This document shows positions 13,314-21,069 of a stretch of 21,081 bases of DNA, piece by piece. The notes below the pieces were generated by a model, which was given only the letters and a program-made list of their open reading frames with translations, ran no database searches and had not been told where the DNA came from. The position numbers and the translations under genes are program-made. Source of the DNA: Clostridia bacterium (GTDB taxonomy: Bacteria; Bacillota; Clostridia; Christensenellales; Borkfalkiaceae). The first letter of the stretch is position 1. Each line of letters starts with the position of its first letter. The DNA is taken from the NCBI GenBank assembly GCA_021205485.1, contig JAJPXK010000110.1:1-21081 (forward strand), in the 5' to 3' direction.

Positions 13314-15398
13314 TCACTCCACCAACCCGAATTCGGGCCGCATATTGCCCCAGTCGCAGCCGTCAACCCTTATTTTTATCCTGTCGCCGAGGGTAAAGGA
13401 GCGGTCGGTTGACCTCAGCGTGTAAATATCCTCTAAAAATTCGTATTTGCCGCCGGGCAGTCTTTCAAGGCGGATAAGCCCTTCTACGGTGTTGTCCAGT
13501 TCGGCGAATACGCCGTACGCGGTAACGCCCGATATTGTGGCCTCATATTCCTCGCCGATGCGGTCAGACATATACACAAGCTTGTACAAATCGTCAACCT
13601 CCCTTTCGGCGAGGTCGGCGTTCCTCTCTCTTAAAGAGCAGTGCGCCGCTTCGTCGCCCGCGACGGGCAGATAAGTATTTTTCATTTCCCTTTCATCGCC
13701 GCGCAGATATCCCTTGATTATACGGTGTATAAACAAGTCGGGGTACCGTCTTATAGGCGAGGTGAAGTGGCAGTAACACTCGCTCGCCAGGCCGAAGTGA
13801 CCGTAGTTTTTGTCGCTGTAGCGGGCCTTTTGCATAGTCCTTAAAAGGCTTTTGTTTACGGCGTTTTCGCAGGGCTTGCCGCTTACGCTTAACACAACCC
13901 GCTGGAAGTCTTTTGGCTTGCATTCCTCGGGATTGAGCCCCGAATATACGCCTAAAGTCTGCAAAAAGGAGGAGAACGCCGACACCTTTTCGGGCGAGGG
14001 TTGTTCGTGGATGCGGTACATAAAGGGTGCCTTCAGCGCCGACATTTTTTCTGCCACCGCCTCGTTTGCGGATATCATAAACTGCTCTATTATATTTTCG
14101 GAAATGGTCCGCTGTACGTCGGGGATGACAATTTCGTCCTTTTCGTCAAGGTATATATGCGCCTCTTTTACGCTTAAATCTATATTTCCGTTTTTATCCC
14201 TTACGTCCTTTAATTTAAGGCACAGCTCTTTCATAAGCAGGGCGGTTTCCGATAGGTCGGGGTATTTTTCCTGCATGGCCTTGTCGCCATCTATAAGGGC
14301 GGTAATTTCGCGGTAAGTTGTGCGGTAGTTGCTGCATATCACGCTTTCGCATATCTCTGAAGACAGCCTTTTGCCGTTTTTGTCAATCGTCATAATGCAG
14401 CTCAGGGCGTATCTGTCTTCATACGGGTTTAAAGAGCACGCCCCGTTGGAAAGGCTCCTCGGCAGCATAGGTATAACGCAGTCGGGGAAGTATACGCTCG
14501 TTCCCCGCTTATAAGCTTCTTCGTCAAGCTTGGTTCCGCGTTTTACGTAGTGGCTTACATCGGCTATATGTACGCCTAAAACGTAGTTTTTGCCCTGTTT
14601 TTTAAGCGACACTGCGTCGTCTATATCCCTCGTGTCGTCGCCGTCTATTGTTATGGTAAATTCATCGCGAAGATCCCGTCTTTCGCCTAAAGTCACAGGC
14701 TCTTTCGCAACCTGCGCCGCCTGCCTTTCAACCTCTTTAGGGAATTCTTTATAAAGGCCATAGCTTCGTATAATGCTCAGTTCTTCGGCGTAAAAATCGC
14801 CTTCCTCGCCTAAAATTTCAATTACTTTGCCGCCAGGGGCTTTGCCATGAGGGTAAGAGGTTATCATCGCCGCGACTTTGTCGCCGTCTTTGGCGTTTAA
14901 AGTCAGGTCTTTAGGGATAAATATCCGCTGAGCGAACCTCGCCCTGTCGGGTATCACGTAATATGCCCCGCCGCTTTTTTCAAAAACCCCGGTAATTACG
15001 CTATATCCCCGCTCCAATATCTTTACCACCTGAACTTCGTCTGCCGTTCCTTTAACCCTTAAAGATATAACCCTGTCGCCGTCGTAGGCGTTGTTCAAGG
15101 CGTGGCGGGGGATAAAAAAGTCTTTTTGCCCGACTTCCCTTTTGTCGGGGATCAAAAAGGCGAAACCCCGTTCGCTGCTCTGCACAGTGCCCTTGACCGC
15201 CCCGAACTGTTCGGGGGTGGCGTAGGCCCCGCGCCTGTCCTTTAAAATCACGCCGTCGGCTTCAAGCTTTTTAAGAATATCCCTTACGGCCTTCTTTTCG
15301 TTGCCGTGGGTATTGAGGGCGATAAAAATCTGAGTTTCGTTTTTAAAGGCGAGTTTGCCGTCTTCAAATTGTTTTACGATTAATTCTTTTATATTCAT
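13314..15398 (-). CDS. rnr: Ribonuclease R
   Basis: This is a 3'-to-5' exoribonuclease of the RNase II/R family, about 694 residues. In order there is an N-terminal helix-turn-helix-like region (1-65), two cold-shock (OB) domains (about 66-200; KGTVQSSERGFAFLIPD is typical) and the RNB catalytic domain (about 235-570) with the metal-binding motif DGDDTRDIDDA (252-262) and SPIRRYPDLFIHR. A C-terminal S1 domain follows (about 620-692). It lacks the long Lys-rich tail of enterobacterial RNase R. It degrades structured RNA, including mRNAs tagged by the tmRNA system, which fits its position before smpB. Met at 15398 is preferred, because GGA lies 8 bases upstream; for the Met at 15404 that spacing would be only 2-3. 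A terminator-like hairpin ends about 20 bases before the start, so expression may depend on readthrough. Confidence 0.96.
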   Translation of the reverse strand: MNIKELIVKQFEDGKLAFKNETQIFIALNTHGNEKKAVRDILKKLEADGVILKDRRGAYATPEQFGAVKGTVQSSERGFAFLIPDKREVGQKDFFIPRHALNNAYDGDRVISLRVKGTADEVQVVKILERGYSVITGVFEKSGGAYYVIPDRARFAQRIFIPKDLTLNAKDGDKVAAMITSYPHGKAPGGKVIEILGEEGDFYAEELSIIRSYGLYKEFPKEVERQAAQVAKEPVTLGERRDLRDEFTITIDGDDTRDIDDAVSLKKQGKNYVLGVHIADVSHYVKRGTKLDEEAYKRGTSVYFPDCVIPMLPRSLSNGACSLNPYEDRYALSCIMTIDKNGKRLSSEICESVICSNYRTTYREITALIDGDKAMQEKYPDLSETALLMKELCLKLKDVRDKNGNIDLSVKEAHIYLDEKDEIVIPDVQRTISENIIEQFMISANEAVAEKMSALKAPFMYRIHEQPSPEKVSAFSSFLQTLGVYSGLNPEECKPKDFQRVVLSVSGKPCENAVNKSLLRTMQKARYSDKNYGHFGLASECYCHFTSPIRRYPDLFIHRIIKGYLRGDEREMKNTYLPVAGDEAAHCSLRERNADLAEREVDDLYKLVYMSDRIGEEYEATISGVTAYGVFAELDNTVEGLIRLERLPGGKYEFLEDIYTLRSTDRSFTLGDRIKIRVDGCDWGNMRPEFGLVE

Positions 15399-15417
15399 TT
15401 TCATATTCCGTAGGGTA

Positions 15418-15444
15418 TAAAAAAAGCGGCTTATATCGCCGCTT
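15418..15444 (-). terminator. Intrinsic terminator after secG, abutting the rnr start
   Basis: On the minus strand AAGCGGC (15444-15438), a 7-base loop and GCCGCTT (15430-15424) form a hairpin followed directly by a T-run (15425-15419). The T-run ends about 20 bases before the rnr start. A second small hairpin, GGTACA/TGTACC, lies at 15459-15476. No rnr promoter was found between this hairpin and rnr. Confidence 0.75.
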
Positions 15445-15486
15445 GTGATTTTTTTGCGGGTACACAGATATGTACCGTAAATTTTA

Positions 15487-15789
15487 TTAAAGAAGAATCT
15501 GCATAAGGTAAATAGCTACGGAAAGCACAGCCATAACTATCAGGCAAATCCAGGTCCATTTTTTTAATTTGCTCTCTATGCTGCGGCCCTTGTTTTTGCC
15601 GAAGAAAGTTTCGCTTGAGCCCGTAATGCCCTGAATACCGTCAGAATTGCTCTTCTGGAATAAAATAAGTATTATCGTAACTATCGCAGCTATAAACAAT
15701 ACCAAAATAAATGCAAGCGTAAATGATATATAAATATAATATTCTGCATTGGACATGCCATAATTGCTGGCCATTAAAGCGTTTAACAT
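15487..15789 (-). CDS. secG: Preprotein translocase subunit SecG
   Basis: The 100-residue protein has the SecG plan: a first membrane helix (about 22-44) ending in LILFQKSNSDGIQGITGSS, the conserved cytoplasmic loop with ETFFGKNKGRSIESKLKKWT, and a second membrane helix (about 78-99). It is the accessory subunit of the SecYEG channel that moves secretory and lipoprotein precursors across the membrane. The N-terminus is about 15 residues longer than many SecG proteins. AGAGG lies 8 bases before the ATG. It has its own extended -10 promoter, and its terminator lies before rnr, so it is probably transcribed partly alone although the order secG-rnr-smpB is the usual one. Confidence 0.95.
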   Translation of the reverse strand: MLNALMASNYGMSNAEYYIYISFTLAFILVLFIAAIVTIILILFQKSNSDGIQGITGSSETFFGKNKGRSIESKLKKWTWICLIVMAVLSVAIYLMQILL

Positions 15790-15825
15790 TATATTACCTC
15801 TGTAAGTTAATTTATCAGCTTAAAG

Positions 15826-15854
15826 ATTATAACACATATTTTACCGTTTTACAA
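15826..15854 (-). promoter_or_regulatory. Promoter of secG
   Basis: On the minus strand -35 TTGTAA (15854-15849), a 17-base spacer ending in TGT (extended -10) and TATAAT (15831-15826). The start would be near 15819, giving a leader of about 30 bases. Confidence 0.8.
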
Positions 15855-15880
15855 ACGATTTACGGCTTTAAATTAAAATT

Positions 15881-16897
15881 TCATAATCGATAGACAGTTT
15901 TTTTTGCGGTAGCCTTTACCTTTTTATGGAATTTTTTGTGTTTACGCGTTTTCGTGTTCTGTTTTTCGCGTTTTTCGCCGAAGGTGTTGATGATAAATAT
16001 GCCTCCGCATACAAGGGCGAGGGCGATAAGGGTGGTAAAGCTTAAAAGCTGTTCGCTTTCGCCTAAGATTATCGCCGAAAATACCGCCCCGAACAGGGGA
16101 TTTGTACTTTTGAACACCGCTATACGCGAGACGGGGTTGTACTTTAACAGGTACCCCTGCAGCGTAAAGGCGCAGGCCGATAAAAACGCGAGGTAAAAGA
16201 GCATTAAAAAGCTCGTTGGCTTCGCCGCCGAAATTCTGCCGCCGAGCGACAGGCCTATAATCACAAGCAGCAGGCCTCCGCAAAAGAATTGCCAGCCGCA
16301 CAGGGCGGTGGTGTTCTCTTTTTTAGAGAATATCTTCACAAACCCCGCGGCGATGGCCGAGGATAATCCAGAGAATATTATAAAACCCTCGCCCGTGAGC
16401 GACATATCCAGCGAAAAGCCGTCAAGGTTCATTATAACTACGCCGCCGAAGCCGAGTACGCACCCCGCGAGTTTTATCAGGTTGAATTTTTCGGTGCGGA
16501 ATAAAAAGCAGGCGGCGATAATGGTAAAAAACACGCCTAAACCGTTGAGTATAGACGATTTGACGCCCGTCAGGTTAGAGAGGCCTATATAAAAGAAAGT
16601 ATACTGAAGGGCCGTCTGGAACAGGGCCACAACGCCTACCCGCCAGATGTTTTCTTTTTTCGGAACAAGAAATTTCTTCTGCGACAGGCTGCCGAAGGCT
16701 ATTACCAGAACGCCCGCGAGCGTAAAACGTACGCCGGCGAAAAGAATGAGCGAGGCGTAGCTAGAGGTGTCTACGTTAAAAAGGGTGTAGCCTATTTTTA
16801 CGCAGGGGAAGGCGCTGCCCCAAAGCATGCAGCAGATCAGGGCGCCTATAACCACGACGTAAGTTTTTGTAAAAAATTTTTCTTTGCTTATTGTCAC
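15881..16897 (-). CDS. DMT-superfamily (EamA) transporter with basic C-terminal tail
   Basis: The 338-residue protein has about ten membrane helices arranged as two EamA repeats. The first starts at WGSAFPCVKIG (26-36) and the second around FIIFSGLSSAIAAGFVKIFSKK (172-193). The Pro/Gly-rich turn NPLFGAVFSAIILGE (266-280) is typical of drug/metabolite exporters. Residues 308-338 form a very basic tail, 14 Lys or Arg in about 31, which is not part of the fold. The start is GTG at 16897, since no other start codon precedes the first helix. There is no Shine-Dalgarno, and a TATAAT ends 6 bases before the GTG, as in the acetyltransferase gene at 4783, so a leaderless mRNA is likely. It occupies the place between gpmI and secG where enolase often lies. 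Substrate unknown. Confidence 0.87.
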   Translation of the reverse strand: MTISKEKFFTKTYVVVIGALICCMLWGSAFPCVKIGYTLFNVDTSSYASLILFAGVRFTLAGVLVIAFGSLSQKKFLVPKKENIWRVGVVALFQTALQYTFFYIGLSNLTGVKSSILNGLGVFFTIIAACFLFRTEKFNLIKLAGCVLGFGGVVIMNLDGFSLDMSLTGEGFIIFSGLSSAIAAGFVKIFSKKENTTALCGWQFFCGGLLLVIIGLSLGGRISAAKPTSFLMLFYLAFLSACAFTLQGYLLKYNPVSRIAVFKSTNPLFGAVFSAIILGESEQLLSFTTLIALALVCGGIFIINTFGEKREKQNTKTRKHKKFHKKVKATAKKTVYRL

Positions 16898-16903
16898 AAT
16901 TTA

Positions 16904-16909
16904 ATTATA
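16904..16909 (-). promoter_or_regulatory. -10 box of a predicted leaderless transporter mRNA
   Basis: TATAAT on the minus strand (16909-16904) is followed by 6 bases and the GTG start at 16897. A weak -35, TTGCGT, lies 17 bases upstream (16932-16927). The rest of the gap to gpmI (16933-17050) holds no supported gene. Confidence 0.55.
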
Positions 16910-17050
16910 TGACCAAATAAAAAATAACGCAAACTGTTTTACTGTATAAAAGCCGCAAAAGGAAAATTTCATTTTAAACGGGCGTCCGCCACTTTTTGCT
17001 TAAGTTTTGTTGCATATGCGAATAATTCAGGCATATATGGCGGCCAATTT

Positions 17051-17078
17051 AAAAGCGGCGGAAAAAATTTCCGCCGCT
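17051..17078 (-). terminator. Intrinsic terminator after gpmI
   Basis: On the minus strand an 11-base-pair stem, AGCGGCGGAAA (17078-17068) with TTTCCGCCGCT (17064-17054), has a 3-base loop and a short T-run (four T). It starts 17 bases after the gpmI stop codon. Confidence 0.75.
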
Positions 17079-17094
17079 CTGTCGTTAAATTTTT

Positions 17095-18645
17095 TTACTT
17101 TATCAGACTCTTGCCCGTCATCTCTGCGGGAACTTTTATATCCATAAGCTCGAAAAGGGTAGGGGCGAGGTCTGCGAGTATTCCGTCTTCCCTTAATTGA
17201 ACGTTTTTAAGCTTTTCAGACGCTAAAATTACGGGAACGCGGTTGGTGGTATGCGCGGTGAAGGGGCTTCCGTCTTCGGCTAAAAGCTTGTCGGCGTTGC
17301 CGTGGTCTGCCGTAAGCAGGGCCGCGCCGCCCATCTCTATTATCTTGTCGATAACCTTTTTAACGCATTCGTCAACAACGTGCACGGCCTTTACCGCCGC
17401 GGGGATAACGCCCGTATGGCCTACCATATCGCAGTTGGCGTAGTTTAAAATAATAACGTCGAATTCGCCCGTTTCAAGTTCTTCCAGAACTTTTTCGGTT
17501 ACAAGGTAAGCGCTCATCTCGGGCTGCAGGTCGTATGTGGCAACCTTAGGCGAGGGGATAAGGTCCCTCACTTCGTTTTCGTTAGGTTTTTCAACGCCGC
17601 CGTTAAAGAAGAATGTTACGTGAGCGTATTTTTCCGTTTCGGCTATTCTGAGCTGCTTTTTGCCGAGCGACGCAAGGTATTCGCCTAAGGTGTTGTTCAA
17701 TATGGTCTTAGGGAAGGCTATTTCTACGCCTTCAAACTCAGCGTCGTAGACGGTAAAGCAGACATATACGGGGTCTAAAAAGCCCGTCTTGCGTTCAAAC
17801 GCTGTGCCCTTAGGAACGATAAATTCTTTCTGCGAAACGGCTCTCGTGATTTCCCTCGCCCTGTCGGGGCGGAAGTTGAAGCATATTACGCTGTCGCCCT
17901 TTTCCAGTATGCCGACAGGTTTGCCGTCTTTATAAACCTTGATAGGCTTTAAAAATTCGTCGGTTACGCCGTTCGCGTAAGATTTTTCTACCGCCGCAGG
18001 CGCGTCTTCGCAGGGCTCGCCTTCGCCTAAAGTGAGCATATCGTAGGCTTTTTCCACGCGGTCCCAGTTGTTGTCGCGGTCCATGGCGTAGTATCTGCCG
18101 CATACGGACGCAACCTTGCCGCAGCCTATTTCGGCCATTTTCGCTTCAAGCTCGCGGATAAAGCCCGCGCCCGAGGTAGGGGATACATCCCTTCCGTCCA
18201 TAAAGCAGTGTACGTAAACCTCGGTAAGTCCATTCATTTTAGCCATTTTCAAAAGGGCGTAAAGGTGAGTTAAGTGGCTGTGCACGCCTCCGTCAGACAC
18301 CAGACCGTAAAGGTGAAGTTTTTTGCCGTTCTTTTTTGCGTTGTCCATAGCCTTTAAAAGGGCTGGATTTTCAAAAAAGTCTCCGTCTTCTATGGCTTTG
18401 GTAATCTTTGTAAGGTCCTGATATACAATTCTGCCGGCGCCTATGTTCAGATGGCCGACTTCGCTGTTGCCCATCTGCCCGTCGGGCAGGCCTACCGAAA
18501 GTCCGCTCGCGCCGAGGGTGGCGTGAGGGTACTCTTTTTTCAATGCTTCGACGTTTTTGCTTCCGTCAATAGAGATGGCGTTGCCCTCGCCCGCGGGGGC
18601 CAGGCCGTAGCCGTCCATTATAATAATCGCATAAGGTTTTTTCAT
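17095..18645 (-). CDS. gpmI: 2,3-bisphosphoglycerate-independent phosphoglycerate mutase
   Basis: The 516-residue enzyme interconverts 3- and 2-phosphoglycerate in glycolysis using two Mn ions and a phosphoserine intermediate. It starts with the metal-binding IIIMDGYG (Asp11) and has the catalytic Ser61 in MGNSEVGHLNIGAGR. The transferase-domain sequences HCFMDGRDVSPTS and GRYYAMDRDNNWDR, and the late metal ligands in NYANCDMVGHTG and LLTADHGNAD, are all intact. Length is normal for the family. GGAG lies 9 bases before the ATG. It follows tpiA in the glycolytic cluster, but a palindromic repeat unit separates the two, and its own terminator lies just downstream. Confidence 0.97.
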   Translation of the reverse strand: MKKPYAIIIMDGYGLAPAGEGNAISIDGSKNVEALKKEYPHATLGASGLSVGLPDGQMGNSEVGHLNIGAGRIVYQDLTKITKAIEDGDFFENPALLKAMDNAKKNGKKLHLYGLVSDGGVHSHLTHLYALLKMAKMNGLTEVYVHCFMDGRDVSPTSGAGFIRELEAKMAEIGCGKVASVCGRYYAMDRDNNWDRVEKAYDMLTLGEGEPCEDAPAAVEKSYANGVTDEFLKPIKVYKDGKPVGILEKGDSVICFNFRPDRAREITRAVSQKEFIVPKGTAFERKTGFLDPVYVCFTVYDAEFEGVEIAFPKTILNNTLGEYLASLGKKQLRIAETEKYAHVTFFFNGGVEKPNENEVRDLIPSPKVATYDLQPEMSAYLVTEKVLEELETGEFDVIILNYANCDMVGHTGVIPAAVKAVHVVDECVKKVIDKIIEMGGAALLTADHGNADKLLAEDGSPFTAHTTNRVPVILASEKLKNVQLREDGILADLAPTLFELMDIKVPAEMTGKSLIK

Positions 18646-18666
18646 AAAAATAACTCCGTATAAAAG

Positions 18667-18760
18667 CCGCCCCTATTAGGGGCGGGGGACCGCTTTGCGG
18701 TGGAGGGGTTCTAAAGACAACCCCTCAGTCCTTCGGACAGCTCCCCTAATAAGGGAGCCT
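18667..18760. repeat. GC-rich palindromic intergenic repeat, copy C
   Basis: Successive hairpins are CCGCCCCT/AGGGGCGG (18667-18685), ACCGC-TTT-GCGGT-like (18689-18701), GAGGGGTT/AACCCCTC (around 18703-18726), GTCC-TTCG-GAC and GCTCCC/GGGAGC (18740-18758). The word GGGGGACCGCTTTGCGGTGG closely matches the reverse complement of copy B. It lies between tpiA and gpmI. The remaining bases 18761-18839 hold only a weak inverted repeat (18770-18783). Confidence 0.75.
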
Positions 18761-18839
18761 TATTGTTCAGTCATTTACATGACATCTCATTCAGTATGGT
18801 AGCCAAAGCCTCTGCAATATGCTGCAACTAATGTTAAAA

Positions 18840-19601
18840 TCAGTCCTGTTCCCAGTACTTGTTGTAGTTGACAATCTGAGCGAATTCTTTCTTTAAAGAG
18901 GCCGAGCCGATAAGCCCGCCGTCTATGTCGGGCTGAGCCATAAGCCCCTTGCAGTTCGCCGCGTTCATGCTGCCGCCGTACTGTATAATAACTTTTTCGG
19001 CGCATTTAGGGCAGAAGAGTTCGCCGATTTTCTTTCTTATGTAAGCTATAGTCTCCTGAGCCTGTTCGTTTGTAGCCGTTCTGCCAGTGCCTATAGCCCA
19101 TACGGGTTCGTAAGCTATAACTACTTTGGTTACGTCCTCTACGCCCGCGAGGTCTATTGTGAGCTGGCGTGAGAGTTTTTTTTCGGTAACGCCGTTTTCT
19201 CTTTCGTCCAGAGTTTCGCCTACGCACATAATAGGGGTCATGCCTGCGGCGAGAACGGCCTTGGTGCGTTTATTTACCGTTTCGTCGGTTTCGCCGAAGT
19301 ACTGTCTTCTTTCGCTGTGGCCGATGATTACGTATTTTACGCCGTATTCTTTGAGCATATCGGCGGAAATTTCGCCCGTATAAGCTCCCTTTGCCTCCCA
19401 GTGCATATTTTCGGCGCCGATGGCGATATTGGTGCCTTCGGCGGCTTTAGTCATTTCGGGTATCAGGATGGCGGGTACGCAAAGGGCTACGTCGCAGTCG
19501 GCGTCCTTTACTAAGGGCGCAAGTTCTTTAATAAGGGCCTTGCCGCTCTCCGCAGTCATATTCATCTTCCAGTTGCCCGCTATAAAGGGTTTTCTGCTCA
19601 T
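18840..19601 (-). CDS. tpiA: Triose-phosphate isomerase
   Basis: The 253-residue enzyme interconverts glyceraldehyde 3-phosphate and dihydroxyacetone phosphate. It has the opening FIAGNWKMN with Asn10 and Lys12, the electrophile His95 in IIGHSERR, the base Glu165 in AYEPVWAIGTG, and the phosphate-gripping YGGSMNAANC and GGLIGSASL. The ATG at 19601 is chosen because AAGGAG lies 6 bases upstream and the conserved domain starts there. An in-frame Met further upstream (19637) would lie at the foot of a structured leader and add 12 unconserved residues. It follows pgk after a 174-base gap containing that structured element. Length and motifs are normal. Confidence 0.97.
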   Translation of the reverse strand: MSRKPFIAGNWKMNMTAESGKALIKELAPLVKDADCDVALCVPAILIPEMTKAAEGTNIAIGAENMHWEAKGAYTGEISADMLKEYGVKYVIIGHSERRQYFGETDETVNKRTKAVLAAGMTPIMCVGETLDERENGVTEKKLSRQLTIDLAGVEDVTKVVIAYEPVWAIGTGRTATNEQAQETIAYIRKKIGELFCPKCAEKVIIQYGGSMNAANCKGLMAQPDIDGGLIGSASLKKEFAQIVNYNKYWEQD

Positions 19602-19634
19602 TTTTCTCTCCTTAATTGCCCGATTAACTTTCAT

Positions 19635-19728
19635 CAAAAAAATACTGTGTCGGGCTTGCGTTTGCCCTTGGTCATTTACGCCTCGGTAAACTCCCTGCGG
19701 GCAATACGCGCTCTCCTTGTCTTTTTTG
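19635..19728 (-). other. Large imperfect fold-back element in the tpiA leader
   Basis: On the minus strand GCGTATTGCCC (19709-19699) pairs with GGGCAAACGC (19667-19658), ten pairs with one bulge. An inner hairpin TTTAC/GTAAA is at 19690-19675, and outer runs CAAAAAA (19728-19722) and TTTTTTTG (19642-19635) can also pair. It fills most of the pgk-tpiA gap. It may be a structured RNA, an attenuator or another repeat family; the sequence alone does not decide. Confidence 0.5.
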
Positions 19729-19775
19729 CGGCTGCTAATCGGTTGGTATTTGAATATGTTTGTATAATGTTTAAA

Positions 19776-21017
19776 TTATTCTTTATCGTTAAGGCAGGCG
19801 ATGCCGGGTAAAGTTTTGCCTTCGAACAGTTCAAGCGAAGCGCCGCCGCCAGTAGAGATATGCGTAACTTTGTCTGCAAAGCCGAGCTGCTGAACGGCCG
19901 CCGCGCTGTCGCCGCCGCCGATTATAGTGGTGCATTTGCCGTAAACGTCTGCAAGGGCCTGAGCTACCGCTATGGTGCCTTTGGCGAGGGTAGGGTTCTC
20001 GAATACGCCCATAGGGCCGTTCCAGATAACAGCCTTGGCGTTTTGTATGCGGCTCGCGTAAAGGGCGCGGGTCTTTTCGCCGATGTCCATGCCCATCTTG
20101 TCCGCGGGGATTTTGTCGGAATCAACCGTTACGGCGTCTACTTCGCCGTCGATAGGGTCGGGGAAGCAGGATGTAACTACGGTGTCTACAGGCAAAAGAA
20201 GTTCCTTGCCGGCGGCTTTCGCCTTAGCCATCATCTCCTTGCAGTAGTCGATCTTTTCTTCGTCTAAAAGGGATGTGCCTACTTCGTAGCCCTTTGCCTT
20301 CAGGAAGGTGTATGCCATGCCGCCGCCTATGATAAGGGTGTCGCATTTTTCAAGCAGGTTGTTTATTACGTTGAGTTTGTCTGCAACCTTGGCGCCGCCT
20401 AAAATCGCGACAAAGGGACGGGCGGGGTTTTCAAGGGTGTCAGCCATAACCGAAAGCTCTTTTTCAATCAAAAATCCGCAGACGGCTGTCTTTATAATGC
20501 CGTATTCAACTATGGCTGCGGTGGAGGCGTGGCTGCGGTGAGCCGTGCCGAACGCGTCGTTTACGTAAATTTCTGCGTCGTAAGCCAAGGCTTTGCAGAA
20601 AGCTTCGTCCTTCTTTTCTTCTTCCCAGTGGAAGCGTAAGTTTTCTATCAAAACTGCCTCGCCTTCTTTAAGGGCAGAACGCCTTTTAGCTACGGGGGCG
20701 AGGGTGAGTTTTACGGGTTCATCCTTTAAAGCTTTAGCTTTAATTTCTTCTGCCGTGGTTTCGCCAGCGTCAACCTTTTTCTGATCCTTTTTGTTGAGCT
20801 TGAACTCTTTTGAAAAGATAGAGTGAGGCTTGCCCATATGCGAGCAAAGCGTAACTTTTGCGCCTGCGTCCAAAAGATATTTGATGGTAGGCAGAGCCCC
20901 CATAATTCTGTTTTCGTCTGTAATTTTGCCGTCTTTCATAGGTACGTTAAAATCGCAACGCACAAGAACTTTTTTGCCCTTAAGATCTTTAAGGTCTTTA
21001 ACCGACATTTTGTTCAT
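19776..21017 (-). CDS. pgk: Phosphoglycerate kinase with rearranged N-domain segment
   Basis: The 413-residue enzyme makes ATP and 3-phosphoglycerate from 1,3-bisphosphoglycerate and ADP. Family features are VLVRCDFNVP (17-26), Arg37, SHMGKP (59-64, the usual Arg is Lys63), ENLRFH (125-130), NDAFGTAHRSHAS (153-165), LGGAKVADK (206-214), the nucleotide-side NGPMGVFE (333-340) and GGGDSAAA (367-374). Two oddities occur side by side. About 35-40 mostly charged residues are inserted after SHMGKP (about 65-104). Then only six residues separate LAPVAKR from GEAVLIENLRF, where homologues have about thirty, so a helix-strand-helix piece appears missing. The reading frame is intact. The start Met at 21017 has AAGGAG 9 bases upstream inside a small hairpin. 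The gene upstream (often gap) is outside the window. Confidence 0.95.
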   Translation of the reverse strand: MNKMSVKDLKDLKGKKVLVRCDFNVPMKDGKITDENRIMGALPTIKYLLDAGAKVTLCSHMGKPHSIFSKEFKLNKKDQKKVDAGETTAEEIKAKALKDEPVKLTLAPVAKRRSALKEGEAVLIENLRFHWEEEKKDEAFCKALAYDAEIYVNDAFGTAHRSHASTAAIVEYGIIKTAVCGFLIEKELSVMADTLENPARPFVAILGGAKVADKLNVINNLLEKCDTLIIGGGMAYTFLKAKGYEVGTSLLDEEKIDYCKEMMAKAKAAGKELLLPVDTVVTSCFPDPIDGEVDAVTVDSDKIPADKMGMDIGEKTRALYASRIQNAKAVIWNGPMGVFENPTLAKGTIAVAQALADVYGKCTTIIGGGDSAAAVQQLGFADKVTHISTGGGASLELFEGKTLPGIACLNDKE

Positions 21018-21021
21018 AAAA

Positions 21022-21069
21022 ATTATCTCCTTGAGATAATCTGAGTTTTAATTTAGCGATAATATTATA
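21022..21069 (-). promoter_or_regulatory. pgk leader: hairpin over the ribosome site and a -10 box
   Basis: On the minus strand an 8-base-pair stem ATTATCTC/GAGATAAT (21040-21022) with loop AAG contains the Shine-Dalgarno AAGGAG in its loop and 3' arm. A TATAAT (21069-21064) upstream is the likely -10 box; its -35 would lie beyond the window end. Confidence 0.5.

Noticed and set aside
13860..14310. Open frame on the plus strand opposite rnr
   Set aside because: It is antisense to a well-conserved part of RNase R, has no ribosome site and its translation resembles no protein.
19676..19879. Small basic peptide frame between tpiA and pgk on the minus strand
   Set aside because: It starts inside pgk in another frame and runs into the fold-back element; no ribosome site and low-information composition.
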